A program made the translations under genes and the position numbers. Below the pieces are notes generated by a model. It was not told where the DNA came from, did not search any database, and saw nothing but the letters and a program-made list of their open reading frames with translations. Shown here piece by piece: positions 39,201-52,303 of a DNA stretch of 64,000 bases. Origin of the DNA: Hippasteria phrygiana (Eukaryota > Echinodermata > Asteroidea > Valvatida > Goniasteridae); assembly GCA_037893225.1 (NCBI GenBank), contig JAZGUH010000271.1, forward strand, positions 2,046,001 through 2,110,000. Direction: 5' to 3'. Each line of letters opens with the position of its first letter. Positions within the stretch are counted from its first letter, which is position 1.

Positions 39201-40492
39201 CAGATGTTGGCCGGAAAGAAAATAAACATTGCGAGGTTTGAATTTTCTCCACAAGTTTTAACTCTAGGAAGCCGCCGATAATTGCAACATGTAGCGCCAG
39301 ATCTAAGCTATCCATACATGTCAAAATTACTGCATTTGGTTGATATTTCATGCAATTATGAATGAATAAAGCAAGTCCATACGCCAGGAAATTTGACAGG
39401 CATGGAGCAATAAATAGACGGTAATATGTACACATGTGTTGGCCGTGAAGAAAATAAACATTGCGAGGTTTGAATTTTCTCCACAAGTTTGAACTCTAGG
39501 AAGCCGCCGATAATTGCATCATGTAGCGCTAGATCTAAGCTATACATACATATCAAAATTACTGCATTTGGTTGATATTTCATGCAATTATGAAAGAGTA
39601 AAGCAAGTCCATACCCCAGGGAATTTTACATGCATGGAGCAATAAATAGACGGTAATATGTACACAGATGTTGACCGGAAAGAAAATAGACATTGCGAGG
39701 TTTGAATTTTCTCCACAAGTTTGAACTCTAGGAAGCCGCCGATGATTGCAACATGTAGCGCCAGATCTAAGCTATCCATACATGTCAAAATTACTGTATT
39801 TGGTTGATATTTCATGCAATTATGAATGAGTAAAGCAAGTCCATACCCCAGGGAATTTGACAGGCATGGAGCAATAAATAGAAGGTAATATGCACACAGA
39901 TGGTGGCCGGGAAGAAAATAAACATTGCGAGGTTTGAATTTTCTCCACAAGTTTGAACTCTGGGAAGCCGCCGATGATTGCAACATGTAGCGCCAGATCT
40001 AAGCTATACATACATGTCAAAATTACTGCATTCGATTGATATTTCATGCAATTATAAATGAGTAAAGCAAGTCCATACCCCAGGGAATTTGACATGCATG
40101 GAGCAATAAATAGAAGGTAATATGCACACAGATGGTGGCCGGGAAGAAAATAAACATTGCGAGGTTTGAATTTTCTCCACAAGTTTGAACTCTAAGACGC
40201 CGCCGATAATTGCAACATGTAGCGCCAGATCTAAGCTATCCATACATGTCAAAATTACTGAATTTGGTTGATATTTCATGCAATTATGAATGAGTAAACC
40301 AAGTCCATACCCCAGGGAATTTGACATGCATGGAGCAATAAATAGACGATAATATGTACACAGATGTTGGCCGGAAAGAAAATAAACATTGCGAGGTTTG
40401 AATTTTCTCCACAAGTTTTAACTCTAAGAAGCCGCCGATGATTGCAACATGTAGCGCCAGATCTAAGCTATCCATACATGTCAAAATTACTG
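36297..40492. repeat. 4.2-kb duplicate of 14,490-18,685
   Basis: About 18 monomers match the 14.5-18.7 kb block in order at a constant offset of 21,807 bp. The few differences seen include CATTTAGAGG near 36,445 (the other copies have CATTGAGAGG), TTCGATTGATATT near 40,033, and AAGACGCCGCCG at 40,198. The match ends at 40,493, where CTGTATT meets CTGAATT in the older position. Confidence 0.75.
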
Positions 40493-41884
40493 TATTTGGT
40501 TGATATTTCATGCAATTATGAATGAGTAAAGCAAGTCCATACCCCAGGGAATTTGACATGCATGGAGCAATAAATAGACGGTAATATGTACACAGATGTT
40601 GGCCGGAAAGAAAATAAACATTGCGAGGTTTGAATTTTCTCCACAAGTTTTAACTCTAGGAAGCCGCCGATAATTGCAACATGTAGCGCCAGATCTAAGC
40701 TATCCATACATGTCAAAATTACTGCATTTGGTTGATATTTCATGCAATTATGAATGAATAAAGCAAGTCCATACGCCAGGAAATTTGACAGGCATGGAGC
40801 AATAAATAGACGGTAATATGTACACATGTGTTGGCCGTGAAGAAAATAAACATTGCGAGGTTTGAATTTTCTCCACAAGTTTGAACTCTAGGAAGCCGCC
40901 GATAATTGCATCATGTAGCGCTAGATCTAAGCTATACATACATATCAAAATTACTGCATTTGGTTGATATTTCATGCAATTATGAAAGAGTAAAGCAAGT
41001 CCATACCCCAGGGAATTTTACATGCATGGAGCAATAAATAGACGGTAATATGTACACAGATGTTGACCGGAAAGAAAATAGACATTGCGAGGTTTGAATT
41101 TTCTCCACAAGTTTGAACTCTAGGAAGCCGCCGATGATTGCAACATGTAGCGCCAGATCTAAGCTATCCATACATGTCAAAATTACTGTATTTGGTTGAT
41201 ATTTCATGCAATTATGAATGAGTAAAGCAAGTCCATACCCCAGGGAATTTGACAGGCATGGAGCAATAAATAGAAGGTAATATGCACACAGATGGTGGCC
41301 GGGAAGAAAATAAACATTGCGAGGTTTGAATTTTCTCCACAAGTTTGAACTCTGGGAAGCCGCCGATGATTGCAACATGTAGCGCCAGATCTAAGCTATA
41401 CATACATGTCAAAATTACTGCATTTGATTGATATTTCATGCAATTATAAATGAGTAAAGCAAGTCCATACCCCAGGGAATTTGACATGCATGGAGCAATA
41501 AATAGAAGGTAATATGCACACAGATGGTGGCCGGGAAGAAAATAAACATTGCGAGGTTTGAATTTTCTCCACAAGTTTGAACTCTAAGACGCCGCCGATA
41601 ATTGCAACATGTAGCGCCAGATCTAAGCTATCCATACATGTCAAAATTACTGAATTTGGTTGATATTTCATGCAATTATGAATGAGTAAACCAAGTCCAT
41701 ACCCCAGGGAATTTGACATGCATGGAGCAATAAATAGACGATAATATGTACACAGATGTTGGCCGGAAAGAAAATAAACATTGCGAGGTTTGAATTTTCT
41801 CCACAAGTTTTAACTCTAAGAAGCCGCCGATGATTGCAACATGTAGCGCCAGATCTAAGCTATCCATACATGTCAAAATTACTG
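38957..41884. repeat. 6-monomer tandem duplication (1,392-bp unit, about 2.1 copies)
   Basis: Bases 38,957-40,492 match 40,349-41,884 at an offset of 1,392 bp. The rare AAGACGCCGCCG occurs at 40,198 and 41,590 and nowhere else that I saw, exactly 1,392 bp apart. The TTGATTGATATT variant is also in both copies, with an extra C in place of T in the first. These private marks show that the duplication is younger than the transfer that placed the block here. Confidence 0.78.
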
Positions 41885-42043
41885 AATTTGGTTGATATTT
41901 CATGCAATTATGAATGAATAAAGCAAGTCCATACCCCAGGGAATTTGACAGGCATGGAGCAATAAATAGACGGTAATATGTACACAGATGTTGACCGGAA
42001 AGAAAATAGACATTGCGAGGTTTGAGTTTTCTCCACAAGTTTG

Positions 42044-44436
42044 AACTCTAGGAAGCCGCCGATGATTGCAACATGTAGCGCCAGATCTAAGCTATCCATA
42101 CATGTCAAAATTACTGTATTTGGTTGATATTTCATGCAATTATGAATGAGTAAAGCAAGTCCATACCCCAGGGAATTTGACATGCATGGAGCAATAAATA
42201 GACGGTAATATGTACACAGATGTTGGCCGGAAAGAAAATAAACATTGCGAGGTTTGAATTTTCTCTACAAGTTTTAACTCTAGGAAGCCGCCGATAATTG
42301 CAACATGTAGCGCCAGATCTAAGCTATACATACATGCAACAATTACTGCATTTGGTTGATATTTCATGCAATTATGAATGAGTAAAGCAAGTCCATACCC
42401 CAGGGAATTTGACATGCATGGAGCAATAAATAGACGGTAATATGTACACAGATGTTGGCCGGAAAGAAAATAAACATTGCGAGGTTTGAATTTTCTCCAC
42501 AAGTTTGAACTCTGGGAAGCCGCCGATGATTGCAACATGTAGCGCCAGATCTAAGCTATACATACATGTAAAAATTACTGCATTTGGTTGATATTTCATG
42601 CAATTATAAATGAGTAAAGGAAGTCCATACCCCAGGGAATTTGACATGCATGGAGCAATAAATAGAAGGTAATATGCACACAGATGGTGGCCGGGAAGAA
42701 AATAAACATTGCGAGGTTTGAATTTTCTCCACAAGTTTGAACTCTAAGAAGCCGCCGATAATTGCAACATGTAGCGCCAGATCTAAGCTATCCATACATG
42801 TCAAAATTACTGAATTTGGTTGATATTTCATGCAATTATGAATGAATAAAGCAAGTCCATACCCCAGGGAATTTGACAGGCATGGATCAATAAATAGACG
42901 GTAATATGTACACAGATGTTGGCCGGAAAGAAAATAAACATTGCGAGGTTTGAATTTTCTCCACAAGTTTTAACTCTAAGAAGCCGCCGATGATTGCAAC
43001 ATGTAGCGCCAGATCTAAGCTATCCATACATGTCAAAATTACTGCATTTGGTTGATATTTCATGCAATTATGAATGAGTAAAGCAAGTCCATACCCCAGG
43101 GAATTTGACATGCATGGAGCAATAAATAGACGGTAATATGTACACAGATGTTGGCCGGAAAGAAAATAAACATTGCGAGGTTTGAATTTTCTCCACAAGT
43201 TTTAACTCTAGGAAGCCGCCGATAATTGCAACATGTAGCGCCAGATCTAAGCTATCCATACATGTCAAAATTACTGCATTTGGTTGATATTTCATGCAAT
43301 TATGAATGAATAAAGCAAGTCCATACGCCAGGAAATTTGACAGGCATGGAGCAATAAATAGACGGTAATATGTACACATGTGTTGGCCGTGAAGAAAATA
43401 AACATTGCGAGGTTTGAATTTTCTCCACAAGTTTGAACTCTAGGAAGCCGCCGATAATTGCATCATGTAGCGCTAGATCTAAGCTATACATACATATCAA
43501 AATTACTGCATTTGGTTGATATTTCATGCAATTATGAAAGAGTAAAGCAAGTCCATACCCCAGGGAATTTTACATGCATGGAGCAATAAATAGACGGTAA
43601 TATGTACACAGATGTTGACCGGAAAGAAAATAGACATTGCGAGGTTTGAATTTTCTCCACAAGTTTGAACTCTAGGAAGCCGCCGATGATTGCAACATGT
43701 AGCGCCAGATCTAAGCTATCCATACATGTCAAAATTACTGTATTTGGTTGATATTTCATGCAATTATGAATGAGTAAAGCAAGTCCATACCCCAGGGAAT
43801 TTGACAGGCATGGAGCAATAAATAGAAGGTAATATGCACACAGATGGTGGCCGGGAAGAAAATAAACATTGCGAGGTTTGAATTTTCTCCACAAGTTTGA
43901 ACTCTGGGAAGCCGCCGATGATTGCAACATGTAGCGCCAGATCTAAGCTATACATACATGTCAAAATTACTGCATTTGGTTAATATTTCATGCAATTATA
44001 AATGAGTAAAGCAAGTCCATACCCCAGGGAATTTGACATGCATGGAGCAATAAATAGAAGGTAATATGCACACAGATGGTGGCCGGGAAGAAAATAAACA
44101 TTGCGAGGTTTGAATTTTCTCCACAAGTTTGAACTCTAAGAAGCCGCCGATAATTGCAACATGTAGCGCCAGATCTAAGCTATCCATACATGTCAAAATT
44201 ACTGAATTTGGTTGATATTTCATGCAATTATGAATGAGTAAACCAAGTCCATACCCCAGGGAATTTGACATGCATGGAGCAATAAATAGACGATAATATG
44301 TACACAGATGTTGGCCGGAAAGAAAATAAACATTGCGAGGTTTGAATTTTCTCCACAAGTTTTAACTCTAAGAAGCCGCCGATGATTGCAACATGTAGCG
44401 CCAGATCTAAGCTATCCATACATGTCAAAATTACTG
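42044..44436. repeat. Copy of 38,100-40,492 (offset 3,944 bp = 17 monomers)
   Basis: About 2.4 kb matches in order, starting after GTTTGAGTTTTC and including CATGCAACAATTAC, AAAGGAAGTCC, GGATCAATAAATAG and TACGCCAGGAAATTTG. The AAGACGCCGCCG and TTGATTGATATT changes of the 40-kb copies are absent, so this copy was made before those changes or came from the 14.5-kb lineage. A private TTAATATTTCATG lies near 43,982. Confidence 0.7.
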
Positions 44437-45698
44437 AATTTGGTTGATATTTCATGCAATTATGAATGAATAAAGCAAGTCCATACCCCAGGGAATTTGA
44501 CAGGCATGGAGCAATAAATAGACGGTAATATGTACACAGATGTTGACCGGAAAGAAAATAGACATTGCGAGGTTTGAGTTTTCTCCACAAGTTTGAACTC
44601 TAGGAAGCCGCCGATGATTGCAACATGTAGCGCCAGATCTAAGCTATCCATACATCTCAAAATTACTGTATTTGGTTGATATTTCATGCAATTATGAATG
44701 AGTAAAGCAAGTCCATACCCCAGGGAATTTGACAGGCATGGAGCAATAAATAGACGATAATATGTACACAGATGTTGGCCGGAAAGAAAATAAACATTGC
44801 GAGGTTTGAATTTTCTCCACAAGTTTTAACTCTAAGAAGCCGCCGATGATTGCAACATGTAGCGCCAGATCTAAGCTATCCATACATGTCAAAATTACTG
44901 TATTTGGTTGATATTTCATGCAATTATGAATGAGTAAAGCAAATCCATACCCCAGGGAATTTGACATGCATGGAGCAATAAATAGACGGTAATATGTACA
45001 CAGATGTTGGCTGGCAAGAAAATAAACATTGCGAGGTTTGAATTTCCTCCACAAGTTTGAACTCTGGGAAGCCGCCGATGATTGCAACATGTAGCGCCAG
45101 ATCTAAGCTATACATACATGTCAAAATTACTGCATTTGGTTGATATTTCATGCAATTATAAATGAGTAAAGCAAGTCCATACCCCAGGGAATTTGACATG
45201 CATGGAGCAATAAATAGAAGGTAATATGCACACAGATGGTGGCCGGGAAGAAAATAAACATTGCGAGGTTTGAATTTTCTCCACAAGTTTGAACTCTAAG
45301 AAGCCGCCGATAATTGCAACATGTAGCGCCAGATCTAAGCTATCCATACATGTCAAAATTACTGAATTTGGTTGATATTTCATGCAATTATGAATGAGTA
45401 AAGCAAGTCCATACCCCAGGGAATTTGACATGCATGGAGCAATAAATAGACGGTAATATGTACACAGATGTTGGCCGGAAAGAAAATAAACATTGCGAGC
45501 TTTGAATTTTCTCCACAAGTTTTAACTCTAGGAAGCCGCCGATAATTGCAACATGTAGCGCCAGATCTAAGCTATCCATACATGTCAAAATAACTGTATT
45601 TGGTTGATATTTCATGCAATTATGAATGAGTAAAGCAAGTCCATACCCCAGGGAATTTGACAGGCATGGAGCAATAAATAGACGGTAATATGTACACA
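43134..45698. repeat. Duplicated block, partner 46,614-49,178 (offset 3,480 bp = 15 monomers)
   Basis: The two 2,565-bp stretches share the series from TACGCCAGGAAATTTG through GGCTGGCAAG and GAGCTTTG. Only three differences were noticed: TTAATATT versus TTGATATT near 43,982, CATCTCAAAATT versus CATGTCAAAATT near 44,656, and AAAATAACTG versus AAAATTACTG near 45,591. Match ends at 45,699/49,179. Confidence 0.75.
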
Positions 45699-46613
45699 GA
45701 TGTTGGCTGGCAAGAAAATAAACATTGCGAGGTTTGAATTTCCTCCACAAGTTTGAACTCTGGGAAGCCGCCGATGATTGCAACATGTAGCGCCAGATCT
45801 AAGCTATACATACATGTCAAAATTACTGCATTTGGTTGATATTTCATGCAATTATAAATGAGTAAAGCAAGTCCATACCCCAGGGAATTTGACATGCATG
45901 GAGCAATAAATAGAAGGTAATATGCACACAGATGGTGGCCGGAAAGAAAATAAACATTGCGAGCTTTGAATTTTCTCCACAAGTTTTAACTCTAGGAAGC
46001 CGCCGATAATTGCAACATGTAGCGCCAGATCTAAGCTATCCATACATGTCAAAATTACTGTATTTGGTTGATATTTCATGCAATTATGAATGAGTAAAGC
46101 AAGTCCATACCCCAGGGAATTTGACAGGCATGGAGCAATAAATAGACGGTAATATGTACACAGATGTTGGCCGGAAAGAAAATAAACATTGCGAGGTTTG
46201 AATTTTCTCCACAAGTTTTAACTCTAGGAAGCCGCCGATAATTGCAACATGTAGCGCCAGATCTAAGCTATCCATACATGTCAAAATTACTGCATTTGGT
46301 TGATATTTCATGCAATTATGAATGAGTAAAGCAAGTCCATACCCCAGGGAATTTGACATGCATGGAGCAATACATAGAAGGTAATATGCACACAGATGGT
46401 GGCCGGGAAGAAAATAAACATTGCGAGGTTTGAATTTTCTCCACAAGTTTGAACTCTAAGAAGCCGCCGATAATTGCAACATGTAGCGCCAGATCTAAGC
46501 TATTCATACATATCAAAATTACTGCATTTGGTTGATATTTCATGCAATTATGAATGAATAAAGCAAGTCCATACCCCAGGGAATTTGACAGGCATGGAGC
46601 AATAAATAGACGA
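45699..46613. repeat. Mixed monomers between the 15-monomer copies
   Basis: About four monomers lie here, including a recombinant reading GATGGTGGCC followed by GGAAAG near 45,930, where the usual linked group would read GGGAAG. GAGCTTTG, CAATACATAGAAGG and CTATTCATACATATC monomers follow. It is all satellite, with no unique DNA. Confidence 0.6.
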
Positions 46614-49178
46614 TAATATGTACACAGATGTTGGCCGGAAAGAAAATAAACATTGCGAGGTTTGAATTTTCTCCACAAGTTTTAACTCTAGGAAGCCGCC
46701 GATAATTGCAACATGTAGCGCCAGATCTAAGCTATCCATACATGTCAAAATTACTGCATTTGGTTGATATTTCATGCAATTATGAATGAATAAAGCAAGT
46801 CCATACGCCAGGAAATTTGACAGGCATGGAGCAATAAATAGACGGTAATATGTACACATGTGTTGGCCGTGAAGAAAATAAACATTGCGAGGTTTGAATT
46901 TTCTCCACAAGTTTGAACTCTAGGAAGCCGCCGATAATTGCATCATGTAGCGCTAGATCTAAGCTATACATACATATCAAAATTACTGCATTTGGTTGAT
47001 ATTTCATGCAATTATGAAAGAGTAAAGCAAGTCCATACCCCAGGGAATTTTACATGCATGGAGCAATAAATAGACGGTAATATGTACACAGATGTTGACC
47101 GGAAAGAAAATAGACATTGCGAGGTTTGAATTTTCTCCACAAGTTTGAACTCTAGGAAGCCGCCGATGATTGCAACATGTAGCGCCAGATCTAAGCTATC
47201 CATACATGTCAAAATTACTGTATTTGGTTGATATTTCATGCAATTATGAATGAGTAAAGCAAGTCCATACCCCAGGGAATTTGACAGGCATGGAGCAATA
47301 AATAGAAGGTAATATGCACACAGATGGTGGCCGGGAAGAAAATAAACATTGCGAGGTTTGAATTTTCTCCACAAGTTTGAACTCTGGGAAGCCGCCGATG
47401 ATTGCAACATGTAGCGCCAGATCTAAGCTATACATACATGTCAAAATTACTGCATTTGGTTGATATTTCATGCAATTATAAATGAGTAAAGCAAGTCCAT
47501 ACCCCAGGGAATTTGACATGCATGGAGCAATAAATAGAAGGTAATATGCACACAGATGGTGGCCGGGAAGAAAATAAACATTGCGAGGTTTGAATTTTCT
47601 CCACAAGTTTGAACTCTAAGAAGCCGCCGATAATTGCAACATGTAGCGCCAGATCTAAGCTATCCATACATGTCAAAATTACTGAATTTGGTTGATATTT
47701 CATGCAATTATGAATGAGTAAACCAAGTCCATACCCCAGGGAATTTGACATGCATGGAGCAATAAATAGACGATAATATGTACACAGATGTTGGCCGGAA
47801 AGAAAATAAACATTGCGAGGTTTGAATTTTCTCCACAAGTTTTAACTCTAAGAAGCCGCCGATGATTGCAACATGTAGCGCCAGATCTAAGCTATCCATA
47901 CATGTCAAAATTACTGAATTTGGTTGATATTTCATGCAATTATGAATGAATAAAGCAAGTCCATACCCCAGGGAATTTGACAGGCATGGAGCAATAAATA
48001 GACGGTAATATGTACACAGATGTTGACCGGAAAGAAAATAGACATTGCGAGGTTTGAGTTTTCTCCACAAGTTTGAACTCTAGGAAGCCGCCGATGATTG
48101 CAACATGTAGCGCCAGATCTAAGCTATCCATACATGTCAAAATTACTGTATTTGGTTGATATTTCATGCAATTATGAATGAGTAAAGCAAGTCCATACCC
48201 CAGGGAATTTGACAGGCATGGAGCAATAAATAGACGATAATATGTACACAGATGTTGGCCGGAAAGAAAATAAACATTGCGAGGTTTGAATTTTCTCCAC
48301 AAGTTTTAACTCTAAGAAGCCGCCGATGATTGCAACATGTAGCGCCAGATCTAAGCTATCCATACATGTCAAAATTACTGTATTTGGTTGATATTTCATG
48401 CAATTATGAATGAGTAAAGCAAATCCATACCCCAGGGAATTTGACATGCATGGAGCAATAAATAGACGGTAATATGTACACAGATGTTGGCTGGCAAGAA
48501 AATAAACATTGCGAGGTTTGAATTTCCTCCACAAGTTTGAACTCTGGGAAGCCGCCGATGATTGCAACATGTAGCGCCAGATCTAAGCTATACATACATG
48601 TCAAAATTACTGCATTTGGTTGATATTTCATGCAATTATAAATGAGTAAAGCAAGTCCATACCCCAGGGAATTTGACATGCATGGAGCAATAAATAGAAG
48701 GTAATATGCACACAGATGGTGGCCGGGAAGAAAATAAACATTGCGAGGTTTGAATTTTCTCCACAAGTTTGAACTCTAAGAAGCCGCCGATAATTGCAAC
48801 ATGTAGCGCCAGATCTAAGCTATCCATACATGTCAAAATTACTGAATTTGGTTGATATTTCATGCAATTATGAATGAGTAAAGCAAGTCCATACCCCAGG
48901 GAATTTGACATGCATGGAGCAATAAATAGACGGTAATATGTACACAGATGTTGGCCGGAAAGAAAATAAACATTGCGAGCTTTGAATTTTCTCCACAAGT
49001 TTTAACTCTAGGAAGCCGCCGATAATTGCAACATGTAGCGCCAGATCTAAGCTATCCATACATGTCAAAATTACTGTATTTGGTTGATATTTCATGCAAT
49101 TATGAATGAGTAAAGCAAGTCCATACCCCAGGGAATTTGACAGGCATGGAGCAATAAATAGACGGTAATATGTACACA
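46614..49178. repeat. Partner copy of block 43,134-45,698
   Basis: This stretch matches the 43.1-45.7 kb block at an offset of 3,480 bp. It carries the common bases at all three sites where the other copy has private changes, so it is nearer the ancestral form. Part of it (47,875 onward) is also the source or sister of the block at 50,659. Confidence 0.74.
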
Positions 49179-49519
49179 TATGTTGGCCGGAAAGAAAATA
49201 AACATTGCGAGGTTTGAATTTTCTCCACAAGTTTTAACTCTAGGAAGCCGCCGATAATTGCAACATGTAGCGCCAGATCTAAGCTATCCATACATGTCAA
49301 AATTACTGCATTTGGTTGATATTTCATGCAATTATGAATGAGTAAAGCAAGTCCATACCCCAGGGAATTTGACATGCATGGAGCAATACATAGAAGGTAA
49401 TATGCACACAGATGGTGGCCGGGAAGAAAATAAACATTGCGAGGTTTGAATTTTCTCCACAAGTTTGAACTCTAAGAAGCCGCCGATAATTGCAACATGT
49501 AGCGCCAGATCTAAGCTAT

Positions 49520-50200
49520 CCATACATGTCAAAATTACTGTATTTGGTTGATATTTCATGCAATTATGAATGAGTAAAGCAAATCCATACCCCAGGGAAT
49601 TTGACATGCATGGAGCAATAAATAGACGGTAATATGTACACAGATGTTGGCCGGAAAGAAAATAAACATTGCGAGGTTTGAATTTTCTCCACAAGTTTTA
49701 ACTCTAAGAAGCCGCCGATGATTGCAACATGTAGCGCCAGATCTAAGCTATCAATACATGTCAAAATTACTGTATTTGGTTGATATTTCATGCAATTATG
49801 AATGAGTAAAGCAAATCCATACCCCAGGGAATTTGACATGCATGGAGCAATAAATAGACGGTAATATGTACACAGATGTTGGCCGGAAAGAAAATAAACA
49901 TTGCGAGGTTTGAATTTTCTCCACAAGTTTTAACTCTAAGAAGCCGCCGATGATTGCAACATGTAGCGCCAGATCTAAGCTATCCATACATGTCAAAATT
50001 ACTGTATTTGGTTGATATTTCATGCAATTATGAATGAGTAAAGCAAATCCATACCCCAGGGAATTTGACATGCATGGAGCAATAAATAGACGGTAATATG
50101 TACACAGATGTTGGCCGGCAAGAAAATAAACATTGCGAGGTTTGAATTTTCTCCACAAGTTTTAACTCTAGGAAGCCGCCGATAATTGCAACATGTAGCG
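49520..50200. repeat. Run of nearly identical adjacent monomers
   Basis: Three successive monomers carry the same set CTGTATTTGG, GAGTAAAGCAAATCC, GACATGCATGG and CTCTAAG. They differ only at scattered bases, such as CTATCAATAC near 49,750 and GGCCGGCAAG near 50,117. The HOR period here collapses to about one monomer, which suggests local single-unit amplification. Confidence 0.6.
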
Positions 50201-50658
50201 CCAGATCTAAGCTATTCATACATATCAAAATTACTGCATTTGGTTGATATTTCATGCAATTATGAATGAATAAAGCAAGTCCATACCCCAGGGAATTTGA
50301 CAGGCATGGAGCAATAAATAGACGATAATATGTACACAGATGTTGGCCGGAAAGAAAATAAACATTGCGAGGTTTGAATTTTCTCCACAAGTTTTAACTC
50401 TAAGAAGCCGCCGATGATTGCAACATGTAGCGCCAGATCTAAGCTATCCATACATGTCAAAATTACTGTATTTGGTTGATATTTCATGCAATTATGAATG
50501 AGTAAAGCAAATCCATACCCCAGGGAATTTGACATGCATGGAGCAATAAATAGACGGTAATATGTACACAGATGTTGGCCGGAAAGAAAATAAACATTGC
50601 GAGGTTTGAATTTTCTCCACAAGTTTTAACTCTAGGAAGCCGCCGATAATTGCAACAA

Positions 50659-52303
50659 GTAGCGCCAGATCTAAGCTATCCATACATGTCAAAATTACTG
50701 AATTTGGTTGATATTTCATGCAATTATGAATGAATAAAGCAAGTCCATACCCCAGGGAATTTGACAGGCATGGAGCAATAAATAGACGGTAATATGTACA
50801 CAGATGTTGACCGGAAAGAAAATAGACATTGCGAGGTTTGAGTTTTCTCCACAAGTTTGAACTCTAGGAAGCCGCCGATGATTGCAACATGTAGCGCCAG
50901 ATCTAAGCTATCCATACATGTCAAAATTACTGTATTTGGTTGATATTTCATGCAATTATGAATGAGTAAAGCAAGTCCATACCCCAGGGAATTTGACAGG
51001 CATGGAGCAATAAATAGACGATAATATGTACACAGATGTTGGCCGGAAAGAAAATAAACATTGCGAGGTTTGAATTTTCTCCACAAGTTTTAACTCTAAG
51101 AAGCCGCCGATGATTGCAACATGTAGCGCCAGATCTAAGCTATCCATACATGTCAAAATTACTGTATTTGGTTGATATTTCATGCAATTATGAATGAGTA
51201 AAGCAAATCCATACCCCAGGGAATTTGACATGCATGGAGCAATAAATAGACGGTAATATGTACACAGATGTTGGCCGGCAAGAAAATAAACATTGCGAGG
51301 TTTGAATTTCCTCCACAAGTTTGAACTCTGGGAAGCCGCCGATGATTGCAACATGTAGCGCCAGATCTAAGCTATACATACATGTCAAAATTACTGCATT
51401 TGGTTGATATTTCATGCAATTATAAATGAGTAAAGCAAGTCCATACCCTAGGGAATTTGACATGCATGGAGCAATAAATAGAAGGTAATATGCACACAGA
51501 TGGTGGCCGGGAAGAAAATAAACATTGCGAGGTTTGAATTTTCTCCACAAGTTTGAACTCTAAGAAGCCGCCGATAATTGCAACATGTAGCGCCAGATCT
51601 AAGCTATCCATACATGTCAAAATTACTGAATTTGGTTGATATTTCATGCAATTATGAATGAGTAAAGCAAGTCCATACCCCAGGGAATTTGACATGCATG
51701 GAGCAATAAATAGACGGTAATATGTACACAGATGTTGGCCGGAAAGAAAATAAACATTGCGAGCTTTGAATTTTCTCCACAAGTTTTAACTCTAGGAAGC
51801 CGCCGATAATTGCAACATGTAGCGCCAGATCTAAGCTATCCATACATGTCAAAATTACTGTATTTGGTTGATATTTCATGCAATTATGAATGAGTAAAGC
51901 AAGTCCATACCCCAGGGAATTTGACAGGCATGGAGCAATAAATAGACGGTAATATGTACACAGATGTTGGCCGGAAAGAAAATAAACATTGCGAGGTTTG
52001 AATTTTCTCCACAAGTTTTAACTCTAGGAAGCCGCCGATAATTGCAACATGTAGCGCCAGATCTAAGCTATCCATACATGTCAAAATTACTGCATTTGGT
52101 TGATATTTCATGCAATTATGAATGAGTAAAGCAAGTCCATACCCCAGGGAATTTGACATGCATGGAGCAATAAATAGAAGGTAATATGCACACAGATGGT
52201 GGCCGGGAAGAAAATAAACATTGCGAGGTTTGAATTTTCTCCACAAGTTTGAACTCTAAGAAGCCGCCGATAATTGCAACATGTAGCGCCAGATCTAAGC
52301 TAT
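50659..52303. repeat. Copy of 47,875-49,519 (offset 2,784 bp = 12 monomers)
   Basis: The series GTTTGAGTTTTC, GACGATAATATG, CAAATCC, ATTTCCTCC, GAAGG/ATGCAC, GAGCTTTG and CTGTATT repeats in order. Visible differences include GGCCGGCAAG near 51,276 versus GGCTGGCAAG, CATACCCTAGGG near 51,449, and CAATAAATAGAAGG near 52,172 versus CAATACATAGAAGG. Match ends at 52,304, where TATTCATAC replaces TATCCATAC. Confidence 0.68.
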
